A stretch of DNA of 17,405 nt from JANQPX01 sp039197065. Its GTDB lineage: Bacteria > Pseudomonadota > Alphaproteobacteria > Geminicoccales > Geminicoccaceae. Positions 6,840 to 14,334 of this stretch are shown here, one piece after another. Under the pieces are notes generated by a model. The model was not told where the DNA came from. It searched no databases and saw nothing but the letters and a program-made list of their open reading frames with translations. A program made the translations under genes and the position numbers. Every line of letters starts with the position of its first letter. Position 1 is the first letter of the stretch. The DNA is taken from the NCBI GenBank assembly GCA_039197065.1, contig JBCCUL010000056.1:1-17405 (forward strand), read 5' to 3'.

Positions 6840-7697
6840 ATGAACCTGACGGGCATGATCGAGGGCGGGGCGGCCAATCCCGTTCTGCTGTTCGCCATGG
6901 CGCTGCTGCTGGGCGGCCTGCACGGGCTGGAGCCCGGCCATTCCAAGACGATGATCGCCGCCTACATCGTCGCGATTCGCGGCACCGTGGCCCAGGCGGT
7001 GCTGCTCGGCGTCTCCGCAGCGATCTCCCACTCGCTGATCGTCTGGGTGCTCGCCTTCATCGCTCTTTACTATGGCGATGCGCTGATCGGCGAACAGTTG
7101 GAGCCCTGGTTCATGATCGCCTCGGGCGTCCTGGTTCTGGGCATCGCGCTATGGATGTCGCTGCAGATGCGCCGCTCGGCATCGAGCCCGCATGACCACC
7201 ATCATCACGCCGAGCACGTCCATGACGGCGCCCATCATCATCACGACCATGGGCATCACCACGATCATGACCACCATGAAGATCACGATCATCACCATGC
7301 TCACGCCCATCTCGACGCGCACGCGCTCGCCCACGCCCGCGAGATCGAGACAAGGCTGGCCGCCGGCAAGACATCGACCTTTCAGACGATCCTGTTCGGC
7401 CTTTCAGGCGGCCTCATTCCCTGCCCGGCGGCGATCACCGTCTTTCTGCTCTGCCTCCATCTCGGCAAGGTCGCGCTCGGCATCACCCTGGTCAGCGCCT
7501 TCTCGATCGGCCTGGCTCTCACCCTGGTGCTGGTCGGCGCGGTCGCAGCCCTTGGCCTCCGCGAAATCAGCCGCCGCACCTCGCGCCTGAACCGGCTGTT
7601 CGACGCAGCGCCCTACCTTTCGGTCGTGCTGATCACCGTGATCGGCCTGCTGATGATCTACTCAGGATGGCATCATCTCGATCACCTGCATGCATGA
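6840..7697 (+). CDS. RcnA/NicO-family nickel-cobalt exporter with His-rich loop
   Basis: This 285-residue inner-membrane protein carries the RcnA signature LHGLEPGHSKTM in its first helix region (about residues 23-34). It has roughly six hydrophobic segments and a long cytoplasmic or interdomain loop (about residues 118-160) packed with some two dozen histidines and acidic residues. A second conserved block, GLSGGLIPCPAAITVFLLCLH, is also characteristic of the family. RcnA-type proteins expel Ni(II) and Co(II), and the His loop is thought to bind metal. It is co-transcribed with the upstream repressor gene (7-bp gap). Its start has no strong ribosome-binding site, so translation may be coupled to the repressor gene. 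Confidence 0.92.
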   Translation: MNLTGMIEGGAANPVLLFAMALLLGGLHGLEPGHSKTMIAAYIVAIRGTVAQAVLLGVSAAISHSLIVWVLAFIALYYGDALIGEQLEPWFMIASGVLVLGIALWMSLQMRRSASSPHDHHHHAEHVHDGAHHHHDHGHHHDHDHHEDHDHHHAHAHLDAHALAHAREIETRLAAGKTSTFQTILFGLSGGLIPCPAAITVFLLCLHLGKVALGITLVSAFSIGLALTLVLVGAVAALGLREISRRTSRLNRLFDAAPYLSVVLITVIGLLMIYSGWHHLDHLHA

Positions 7698-7778
7698 CCG
7701 ACGGGCGATTTCTGAGAAGGTGATTCGACCACATAATGCGACCGGTCATCGTGTCCTATTGATCTGCTCCTAACCGGC

Positions 7779-8179
7779 TTAAACGCCCAACGCTCCGAAA
7801 AGCGGCCGGGTCAGTCGCCGCTTCGTGGCCATGCCATGCAGGTCTGCAAGGACGACAATGGCAAGGGCATTGATCCAGAGGATGCCGAACAGGACCAGTG
7901 CTTCGAAGATGGAGGCTTCTCTTGCCAGGACCAAGCTAGCGAGAAAGATCGCAAGCTGTCGGCCGGCGATGCCTGAAGGGAGCGCAACGACGGCGCGAAC
8001 GGCCAGCCTGCGGCCCGACAGACATCGATCTGCGGCAACCGCGGCGTCGGTTGCCGCAAGTACAGACAGGCCGATCGCGCCGCCCCATTGAGCAACTTCA
8101 TTCCGGCTAAGGACGCAGCCGAGACAGAAGCTGTCTCCTCGTCGTCGTCGCAGATGCCGATGCAGGGACTGGTAATCAT
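7779..8179 (-). pseudogene. Frameshifted DUF1289-like gene with hydrophobic tail
   Basis: From the ATG at 8179 the minus strand encodes MITSPCIGICDDDEET, the start of DUF1289 proteins (SPCIGIC...TGxCxGCxR...EIxxW). The expected continuation, FCLGCVLSRNEVAQWG, follows at once but in another frame, so one base appears missing in ACAGCTTC near 8130. The four-Cys pattern C-x3-C / C-x2-C is recovered only by joining the two frames. The second frame runs on to a TAA at 7779 through a hydrophobic stretch (AREASIFEALVLFGILWINALAIVVLADLHG) that I do not recognise and that is not part of the usual short DUF1289 domain. It may be a real mutation or a sequencing error. Confidence 0.5.
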
Positions 8180-8244
8180 GCGCTCTCGGACCCCGCGTCA
8201 ATCGGCTCGCTTGCCGAGCAGGCGTGATCTCAGTCAGGCGTAGG

Positions 8245-8291
8245 ACACAACATATTGACACGAGCGATTCTTCATGAACTATATGTGGACA
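8245..8291 (+). promoter_or_regulatory. Tandem NrdR-like boxes overlapping the nrdA promoter
   Basis: ACACAACATATTGACA (8245-8260) and GAACTATATGTGGACA (8276-8291) both resemble the 16-bp NrdR box (acaCwAtATaTwGtgt), the first at about 12 of 16 positions and the second mainly in its core. Start-to-start distance is 31 bp with a 15-bp linker, the classic spacing of paired NrdR boxes. A -35 hexamer TTGACA (8255-8260) lies inside box 1 and a -10-like CTATAT (8279-8284, 18-bp spacer) inside box 2, placing the transcription start near the first base of the riboswitch. NrdR with ATP/dATP would be expected to repress here. Confidence 0.68.
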
Positions 8292-8488
8292 TCGCGGTTC
8301 TTTCGAGCTGATCGAAAGCTAAGAGGGAATCCGGTGCGGCGTGCCTCGATTTGGAGGATGCCAAGGCCGGAGCTGTCCTCGCAACTGTAGGCGGCGAGCC
8401 TTGATCCCTATCTGCCACTGAAGCCGAAGACGGCGTCGGGAAGGCAGGATCGAGGCAGTGACCCGCGAGCCAGGAGACCTGCCGCGAT
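8291..8488 (+). ncRNA. Cobalamin riboswitch controlling nrdAB
   Basis: The closing P1 helix is a perfect 7 bp: ATCGCGG (8291-8297) with CCGCGAT (8482-8488). Between them are the conserved blocks GGGAATCCGGTG, CCGGAGCTGTCCTCGCAACTGTA, GCCACTG, GGGAAGGCAGGAT and a full B12 box AGCCAGGAGACCTGCC (8468-8483). One core position is unusual: GCTGTCCTCGCAA replaces the common GCTGCCCCCGCAA. The element lies on the same strand as nrdA, about 115 nt ahead of its start. B12 riboswitches on B12-independent ribonucleotide reductases in species that also own a B12-dependent (class II) enzyme are established biology. Confidence 0.93.
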
Positions 8489-8581
8489 CGATGACGATGA
8501 CCACGGGCGAGGTGTCCCGGTGGCTCGCCCAGAGGTGCGCGGCATGATGGTCGCGCGCTGGCAGCGGCTACCTGAGCTTCG

Positions 8582-8597
8582 CCCCAACTTACCGGGG
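8582..8597 (+). promoter_or_regulatory. Hairpin over the nrdA ribosome-binding site
   Basis: CCCC (8582-8585) can pair with GGGG (8594-8597), the only Shine-Dalgarno-like stretch before ATG 8603. A stronger hairpin, GGGCGAG (8505-8511) with CTCGCCC (8524-8530), lies between it and the aptamer. No T-run follows either, so translational rather than transcriptional control by the upstream riboswitch is favoured. The 4-bp stem is short, so this is tentative. Confidence 0.4.
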
Positions 8598-8602
8598 TGC
8601 CG

Positions 8603-11455
8603 ATGTCCTTTGCCGCTCATGCCGAAGCTTCTCCTCTTGCCCTGCGTCCGACCCTGCCTTCGTCGCCCAGCAGCCCCTCCGGCTTCAAGACGATCCGTCG
8701 TTCCGGTGCGGTCACGCCCTTCGATCCCAGCAAGATCACGGTCGCGGTGACCAAGGCGTTCATCGCGGTCGAAGGGCAGCAGGCGACAGGCTCGAACCGG
8801 GTGCATGAGGCCGTCGCATCGCTCACCGCGGAGGTCGTCCAGGCGCTCACCCGCCGCGCCGAGTCGGACGTCGCCTTCCATATCGAGGACATTCAGGATC
8901 AGGTCGAGCTCGCCTTGATGCGCGGCGGTCATCACAAGGTGGCGCGCGCTTATGTGCTCTACCGCGAGAAGCATGCACACGAACGGGCGGCTGCCGAGCC
9001 AGCAGACGGTCAAGTTGCCGATACAGCACCGCTCTCCATGAGGCTGGCGGACGGCAGCGCGGCGCCAATCGATGTCTCTCGCCTGCGACTGGTAATCGAC
9101 GAGGCTTCCGGTGGACTTGCCGACGTGTCGGGCGAGCGGATCTTCAACGAGACCAGCCGCCAGCTCTATGACGGCATCACCGAGCAGGAGCTTACACTGG
9201 CGCCGATCCTGGCGGCGCGCAGCTTGGTCGAAATAGAGCCGGATTACAGCAAGGCGTCAGCGCGATTGCTGCTCGACAAGCTGCGCTCCGAAGCCCTGAC
9301 CTTCCTCGAAGGCCGGCCGGTCCAAGCGACTCAGGCGGAGATGTCCCAGCGCTATGCCGGCTATTTCGCCGATTACGTGAAGGCTGGCGTCAGCGCCGAG
9401 CTGATCGATCCAGACCTCGGCCGCTTCGATCTCGAAAGGCTCGGCCAAGCCGTGAAGCCGGAGCGCGACTTGCAGTTCCACTATCTCGGTCTGCAGACGC
9501 TCTATGATCGTTATGTCCTGCATGTGCGCAGCCGGCGGTTCGAGCTGCCCCAGGCCTTCTTCATGCGCATCGCCATGGGCTTGGCGCTGCGCGAGATCGA
9601 ACGCGAGGAGCGGGCGATCGAGTTCTACGACCTGCTCTCCTCCTTCGCCTTCATGTGCTCGACGCCCACCCTGTTCAACGCCGGCACGCCGAGGGCGCAG
9701 CTCTCATCCTGCTTTCTCACCACCGTGCCGGACGACCTCGCCGGCATCTTCAAGGGCGTCAAAGACAACGCCTTGCTCGCCAAATACTCGGGCGGCCTCG
9801 GCAATGACTGGACCCGGGTGCGCGGTCTCGGCGCCCACATCAAGGGTACCAACGGCGAGAGCCAGGGCGTGGTGCCCTTCCTCAAGGTCGCGAACGACAC
9901 AGCGATTGCGGTGAACCAAGGCGGCAAGCGCAAGGGTGCGGTCTGCGCCTATCTCGAGACCTGGCATATCGACATCGAGGAATTTCTGGATCTCAGAAAG
10001 AATACTGGCGACGAGCGACGGCGCACCCATGACATGAACACCGCCAATTGGGTCCCGGATCTGTTCATGGAGCGGGTTGAGGCTGACGCTGACTGGACCC
10101 TGTTCTCGCCGGACGATACGCCCGAGCTGCACGATCTTTACGGGGCTGCGTTCAGAGAGGCTTACGAAGCCTACGAGACCAAGGCGGATCGCGGTGAAGT
10201 CAAGCTGTTCAAACGGATCCCGGCGAAGGATCTCTGGCGGCGTATGCTGACCATGCTGTTCGAGACCGGTCACCCCTGGATCACCTTCAAGGACACCTGC
10301 AACATCCGCTCGCCCCAGGGGCACATCGGCGTCGTCCATTCCTCCAATCTCTGCACCGAAATCACCCTCAACACGAGCGACGACGAGGTCGCGGTCTGCA
10401 ATCTCGGCTCGGTCAATCTCGCAGCGCATGTCACCGAGAAGGGCGTGGATCGGGACAAGCTAGCGGCGACCCTGACGACCGCCATGCGCATGCTCGACAA
10501 TGTCATTGACATCAACTTCTATACCATTCCGGAAGCGCGCCGCTCCAATCTGAAGCACCGGCCAGTCGGGCTTGGGCTGATGGGTTTTCAGGACGCCCTG
10601 CACCGGCAGCGCATTCCCTATGCCAGCGAGGAGGCGGTACGTTTCGCCGATGAAAGCATGGAGGCGATCAGCTTCCATACGATCGCGGCGTCGGTCGATC
10701 TTGCCGCCGAGCGCGGCCGCTATCCGAGCTTCGAGGGTTCGCTGTGGAGCCAAGGCGTTCTCCCGATCGACTCGCTCGATCTGCTGGCCGATGCGCGCGG
10801 CGGCCTCGACGTCGACCGCACCGCCAGCCTTGATTGGGAAGCGCTTCGCCAGCGGGTGAAGACAATCGGCATGCGCCACTCCAACACCATGGCGATCGCC
10901 CCCACCGCGACCATCGCCAATATCTGCGGTGTCAGCCAGTCGATCGAACCGACGTACCAGAACCTCTTCGTGAAATCGAACATGTCCGGCGATTTCACCG
11001 TGATGAACGCCTTCCTGGTCCGTGACCTGAAAGAGCGTGGCCTTTGGGACGAGGTCATGGTCTCGGATCTCAAATACTTCGACAGTAGCCTCGGCGCCAT
11101 CGATCGCGTGCCCGACGATTTGAAGGCGCTCTATGCCACCGCTTTTGAGATCGATAGCGCCTGGCTGATCGAGGCGGCGGCCAGACGCCAGAAATGGCTC
11201 GACCAGGCGCAGTCGCTAAATCTCTACATCGACCGGCCAAGTGGCAAGGCGCTGGATCAGCTCTACCGCCTCGCCTGGCGGCGCGGCCTCAAGACCACCT
11301 ATTACCTGCGCTCACGCTCGGCTAGCCATGTCGAAAAATCGACACTTCGCCAAACCGACGGCAAGCTTAACGCGGTCGCCCTCGCCCCAATCGCTGAGCC
11401 GAATGAGGGGGCGCTCTGCAGGCTCGACGACCCAGACTGCGAAGCCTGCCAGTAG
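8603..11455 (+). CDS. nrdA: Class I ribonucleotide reductase large (alpha) subunit NrdA
   Basis: This 950-residue enzyme reduces ribonucleoside diphosphates to deoxyribonucleotides together with NrdB. The N-terminus holds an ATP-cone (FKTIRRSGAVTPFDPSKITVAV onward, about residues 28-120) and a second, more diverged cone-like repeat (about 145-235), so dATP feedback control is likely. Active-site residues are present: SSCFL (Cys370) and Cys599 in VCNLGSVNL form the redox pair, NLCTEI carries the thiyl-radical Cys584 and Glu586, TTYYL (Tyr900-Tyr901) serves radical transfer, and the tail DCEACQ is the re-reducing CxxC. ATG 8603 is preferred to GTG 8597 because the GGGG at 8594-8597 then serves as the ribosome-binding site. 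A B12 riboswitch and NrdR boxes precede it, and nrdB follows after 54 bp. Confidence 0.96.
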   Translation: MSFAAHAEASPLALRPTLPSSPSSPSGFKTIRRSGAVTPFDPSKITVAVTKAFIAVEGQQATGSNRVHEAVASLTAEVVQALTRRAESDVAFHIEDIQDQVELALMRGGHHKVARAYVLYREKHAHERAAAEPADGQVADTAPLSMRLADGSAAPIDVSRLRLVIDEASGGLADVSGERIFNETSRQLYDGITEQELTLAPILAARSLVEIEPDYSKASARLLLDKLRSEALTFLEGRPVQATQAEMSQRYAGYFADYVKAGVSAELIDPDLGRFDLERLGQAVKPERDLQFHYLGLQTLYDRYVLHVRSRRFELPQAFFMRIAMGLALREIEREERAIEFYDLLSSFAFMCSTPTLFNAGTPRAQLSSCFLTTVPDDLAGIFKGVKDNALLAKYSGGLGNDWTRVRGLGAHIKGTNGESQGVVPFLKVANDTAIAVNQGGKRKGAVCAYLETWHIDIEEFLDLRKNTGDERRRTHDMNTANWVPDLFMERVEADADWTLFSPDDTPELHDLYGAAFREAYEAYETKADRGEVKLFKRIPAKDLWRRMLTMLFETGHPWITFKDTCNIRSPQGHIGVVHSSNLCTEITLNTSDDEVAVCNLGSVNLAAHVTEKGVDRDKLAATLTTAMRMLDNVIDINFYTIPEARRSNLKHRPVGLGLMGFQDALHRQRIPYASEEAVRFADESMEAISFHTIAASVDLAAERGRYPSFEGSLWSQGVLPIDSLDLLADARGGLDVDRTASLDWEALRQRVKTIGMRHSNTMAIAPTATIANICGVSQSIEPTYQNLFVKSNMSGDFTVMNAFLVRDLKERGLWDEVMVSDLKYFDSSLGAIDRVPDDLKALYATAFEIDSAWLIEAAARRQKWLDQAQSLNLYIDRPSGKALDQLYRLAWRRGLKTTYYLRSRSASHVEKSTLRQTDGKLNAVALAPIAEPNEGALCRLDDPDCEACQ

Positions 11456-11509
11456 CGCATCAGTAAATGTTCCACATCCAGTCATCACCCTAATAAGTAG
11501 AGAGCCGCC

Positions 11510-12643
11510 ATGACCATGCTCGATTGGTCCGAGCCCGCCAAAAGCCAGATGCCACCGTTTCCCGTCCGGGGCGACGACGCCCCGCCAGCCGACGCCACAG
11601 GCCTAGGCGCCATCGATCGCGGGGCGGCGCGCGTCACGGTGGACGACAAGGCGATGATCAACGCCCGCGCCGACGTCAATCAGCTCCTGCCGCTGAAATA
11701 CGCCTGGGCCTGGGAGAAATATTTGGCCGGCTGCAACAATCACTGGATGCCGACCGAGATCTCAATGCAGGCGGACATCGCGCTCTGGAAGTCGGCGGAT
11801 GGCCTGACCGAGGACGAGCGGCGCATGGTCAAGCGTAATCTCGGCTTCTTCGCTGCCTCGGAATCGCTGGTCGCCAACAATATCGTGCTGGCGATCTACC
11901 GCCATCTGACCAACCCCGAATGCCGGCAATATCTCCTGCGCCAGGCCTTTGAGGAGGCGGTCCACACCCACACCTTCCAATACATCGTCGACAGCCTCGG
12001 TCTGGACGAGGGCGAGCTGTTCAACATGTATCGCGAGGTGCCCTCGATCACCGACAAGGCTGCCTTCGCCCTGGAGCACACCCAGCATCTGGACGACCCC
12101 GAGTTTAGCACCGGAGCACCCGAGCGCGATCAGGCGTTCTTGCGCGACCTCGTCGCCTTCTACGTCATATTCGAAGGTATGTGGTTCTACACGGGCTTCG
12201 CTCAAATCCTCTCGCTCGGCCGGAGGAACAAGATGGTCGGCATCGCCGAACAGTATCAATACATCCTGCGCGACGAGAGCCTGCATCTGAATTTCGGCAT
12301 CGACGTCATCAACCAGATCAAGGCCGAGAATCCGCATCTCTGGACCGGGGCGTTCCAGGAAGAGCTTCGCCGGATGCTGCGCGACGCCGCCGAGCTGGAA
12401 GCCGCCTACGGCGCCGACACCATGCCGCGCGGCATGCTCGGCCTGAACGCAGCGTCCTGCGCGCAATACATGCATTTTATCGCCAATCGCCGCGCCGCCC
12501 AGCTCGGCCTGAAACCGCCCTTCGCCGAGACCGACAATCCCTTCCCCTGGATGTCCGAGGCCATGGATCTGAAGAAGGAGAAGAACTTCTTCGAGACCCG
12601 GGTGATCGAATATCAAAGCGGCGGCGCGCTGAGCTGGGACTAG
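11510..12643 (+). CDS. nrdB: Ribonucleotide reductase small (beta) subunit NrdB, class Ic-like (radical Tyr replaced by Phe)
   Basis: This 377-residue ferritin-like radical-generating subunit has the complete dimetal site: Glu118 (in AASESLVANN, Glu where E. coli has Asp84), Glu149 and His152 (FEEAVH), Glu222 (FEGMWF), Glu256 and His259 (DESLH). The position of the E. coli radical Tyr122, four residues after the first His, is Phe156 (HTHTFQY). The C-terminal radical-transfer Tyr368 (EYQ) is kept, as is the docking tail GGALSWD. Phe at the radical site plus the Glu ligand is the Chlamydia-type class Ic signature, where a Mn(IV)/Fe(III) centre replaces the tyrosyl radical. A GTAGAGAG site precedes ATG 11510. 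It is presumably co-transcribed with nrdA and shares its NrdR/B12 control. Confidence 0.95.
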   Translation: MTMLDWSEPAKSQMPPFPVRGDDAPPADATGLGAIDRGAARVTVDDKAMINARADVNQLLPLKYAWAWEKYLAGCNNHWMPTEISMQADIALWKSADGLTEDERRMVKRNLGFFAASESLVANNIVLAIYRHLTNPECRQYLLRQAFEEAVHTHTFQYIVDSLGLDEGELFNMYREVPSITDKAAFALEHTQHLDDPEFSTGAPERDQAFLRDLVAFYVIFEGMWFYTGFAQILSLGRRNKMVGIAEQYQYILRDESLHLNFGIDVINQIKAENPHLWTGAFQEELRRMLRDAAELEAAYGADTMPRGMLGLNAASCAQYMHFIANRRAAQLGLKPPFAETDNPFPWMSEAMDLKKEKNFFETRVIEYQSGGALSWD

Positions 12644-12740
12644 CCGGGTTGCTCTGGACCAAAATTTCTGGCGTGTCGTAAAGACGAACGACCACGTCGC
12701 GTCCTGTCGACTTTCGCCGACGGCACCGTGATCTAGTTAT

Positions 12741-12934
12741 CGTGCTTTAGGTGCCGATCTCGCCTTCAGGGGTGGGTTCGGAGAATTGGGAAGCCGGTGA
12801 AAGGCCGGCGCTGCCCCCGCAACGGTAGTGGCGCGACGAGCGTGGACGAAAACCACTGGGTCGACCGACCTGGGAAGGCGTCCGCGCCGATCCGAAAGGA
12901 TCGCGCCAGAGCCCGGAAACCAGCCTGAAGCATG
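12741..12934 (+). ncRNA. Cobalamin riboswitch upstream of the betaine/methionine module
   Basis: P1 is formed by CGTGCTTTAGG (12741-12751) and CCTGAAGCATG (12924-12934), with two G-U type pairs. Between lie GGGAAGCCGGTGAAAGGCCGG, whose hairpin arms CCGG...CCGG are intact, then CGCTGCCCCCGCAACGGTA, CCACTGGG, CTGGGAAGG and a variant B12 box AGCCCGGAAACCAGCC (about 13 of 16 to consensus). The orientation faces the Rieske oxygenase gene 135 nt downstream. B12-bound aptamer should shut the operon off, fitting a set of genes that supply methionine without the B12-dependent methionine synthase. Confidence 0.93.
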
Positions 12935-13020
12935 AAGCTTGACGGATCGCGGCGGGCGGTCGACGGGTGGTTGCGATGGTCGGTACTCTTTGCCGAAGCC
13001 GTCGCAGCGCATGCACGGTC

Positions 13021-13063
13021 TCCCTCCTCGATCGCGTTATCGGACTGCTGACCGACGGAGGGA
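13021..13063 (+). promoter_or_regulatory. Ribosome-binding-site sequestering hairpin of the downstream riboswitch
   Basis: TCCCTCC (13021-13027) is the exact complement of GGAGGGA (13057-13063), which is the Shine-Dalgarno of the Rieske gene (ATG 13070, 6-nt spacer). The 7-bp stem would hide the ribosome-binding site. No poly-T follows, so the riboswitch upstream probably acts on translation. The seven complementary bases are directly visible and the switching mechanism is inferred. Confidence 0.65.
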
Positions 13064-13069
13064 CGTGTC

Positions 13070-14326
13070 ATGGATGTTGGCGATCGCATGGTAACGGCGC
13101 TGGCGAATAGGCAACCGGGCTACAGCCTGGATCGGCCGTTCTACACCGACGCCGCGTTTCACCAGCTCGACCTCGAAACCATCTACTATCGGGACTGGCT
13201 GTTCATCGGCCACAATGTCGAGCTTCCCAAGACCGGCAGCTATCTGACCGTGCAGATCGGCGCCTATCCCGTCCTGGTGGTGCGCGACGCGAATGGCGAG
13301 CTTCGCGCCTATCACAATAGCTGCCGCCATCGCGGCTCGCGTCTCTGCTCGGCTGCGAAGGGAACGGTCGCCAAGCTGGTCTGCCCCTATCACCAGTGGA
13401 CTTACGAGTTCGACGGCAGTCTGCTGTTCGCGCGCGACATGGACGGCGAGTTCGATCCCGGCGCGTTCGGTCTGAAGCCTGTCCATATCGAGAGCGTGGC
13501 CGGCTATATTTTCATCTGCGTGGCGGCGATCGCACCCGATTTCGCGCCGGTCCGCGCCATGATCGAGCCCTACCTCGCGCCGCACGGTCTCTCGGAGGCC
13601 AAGGTCGCCTTCGAGACCACCATTGTCGAACAGGGCAACTGGAAGCTGGTCTGGGAGAACAATCGCGAGTGCTATCACTGCGCCGGCAGCCACCCGGAAC
13701 TCTGCCGCACCTTCCCCGACAACCCGGCCTTGGTCGACCCCTAGGGCAGTGCCAAGGAGCCGACGGTCGCGGACCTTTGGACGCGTTGCCGCGCCGCCGG
13801 CTTGCCAAGCGGGTTCGAGATTGCCGCCGACGGCCAGTACCGCGTGACTCGCCTGCCGCTCCTGCGCGGCGCCAAGAGCTACACGCTTTCGGGCAAGCCT
13901 GCAGTGCAGCGGCCGCTTAGCCGGGCGGCGAACATGGAGGATATGGGCGCGCTGCTCTTCTATCACTATCCGAGCATTTGGAACCACGTGCTCGTCGATC
14001 ACGCCATCTCCTTTCGCGTACTTCCGCTCGGCCCGATGCAGACCGCTGTGACCACGAAATGGCTGGTCCACAAAGACGCGGTGGAGGGGACGGACTATGA
14101 CCTCGAAGATCTCACCCGGGTCTGGACCGCGACCAACGATCAGGACCGCAGGGTGGTTGAGGAAAATCAGATCGGAGTCGCCTCGCCCGCCTACGAGCCC
14201 GGCCCTTACTCGCAATCCCAGGAGGCGGGCGTCCTGCAGTTCGTCGATTGGTATGCCGGCTTGATGCAGAGGCGGCTCGGCAGTGATGTCCGTCCTCTCG
14301 ATGCTGACCAAGTAAAAGTGGCCTGA
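13070..14326 (+). pseudogene. GbcA-like Rieske oxygenase gene split by an in-frame TAG
   Basis: This is the oxygenase component of a Rieske non-haem iron demethylase of the glycine betaine/stachydrine type. The first 224 codons hold the [2Fe-2S] site C85-x-H87-x17-C105-x2-H108 and the mononuclear iron histidines in ECYHCAGSHPEL (His203, His208). A TAG at 13742-13744 (codon 225) follows. The same frame then stays open to TGA 14326 with sensible sequence (LPLLRGAKSYTLSG, LFYHYPSIWNHVLVDH), giving a normal total of about 418 codons. The product up to TAG would lack the rest of the catalytic domain, including the expected acidic iron ligand. A one-base nonsense mutation or read error is most likely, and the bmt gene downstream is clearly broken too. 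Codon choice does not change across the stop, so the lesion is recent. Confidence 0.85.
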
Positions 14327-14334
14327 GTATCGCC

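Noticed and set aside
7192..7330. CAT/CAC-rich repeats as a possible tandem-repeat element
   Set aside because: They are codons of the His-rich metal-binding loop in a good reading frame, not a DNA repeat unit.
7192..7590. Plus-strand frame rich in Thr, Ile and Met inside the exporter gene
   Set aside because: It is the +1 shadow of the His-rich loop of the RcnA-type gene (CAC/CAT repeats read out of frame).
11762..12616. Minus-strand open frame of 284 codons
   Set aside because: It is antisense to nrdB, which has all its catalytic motifs. No ribosome-binding site or recognisable domain is seen.
13742..13744. TAG in the Rieske gene as possible pyrrolysine
   Set aside because: Pyrrolysine is known from methylamine methyltransferases, not Rieske oxygenases, and no pyl genes are in view. 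A nonsense mutation in a decaying operon is simpler.
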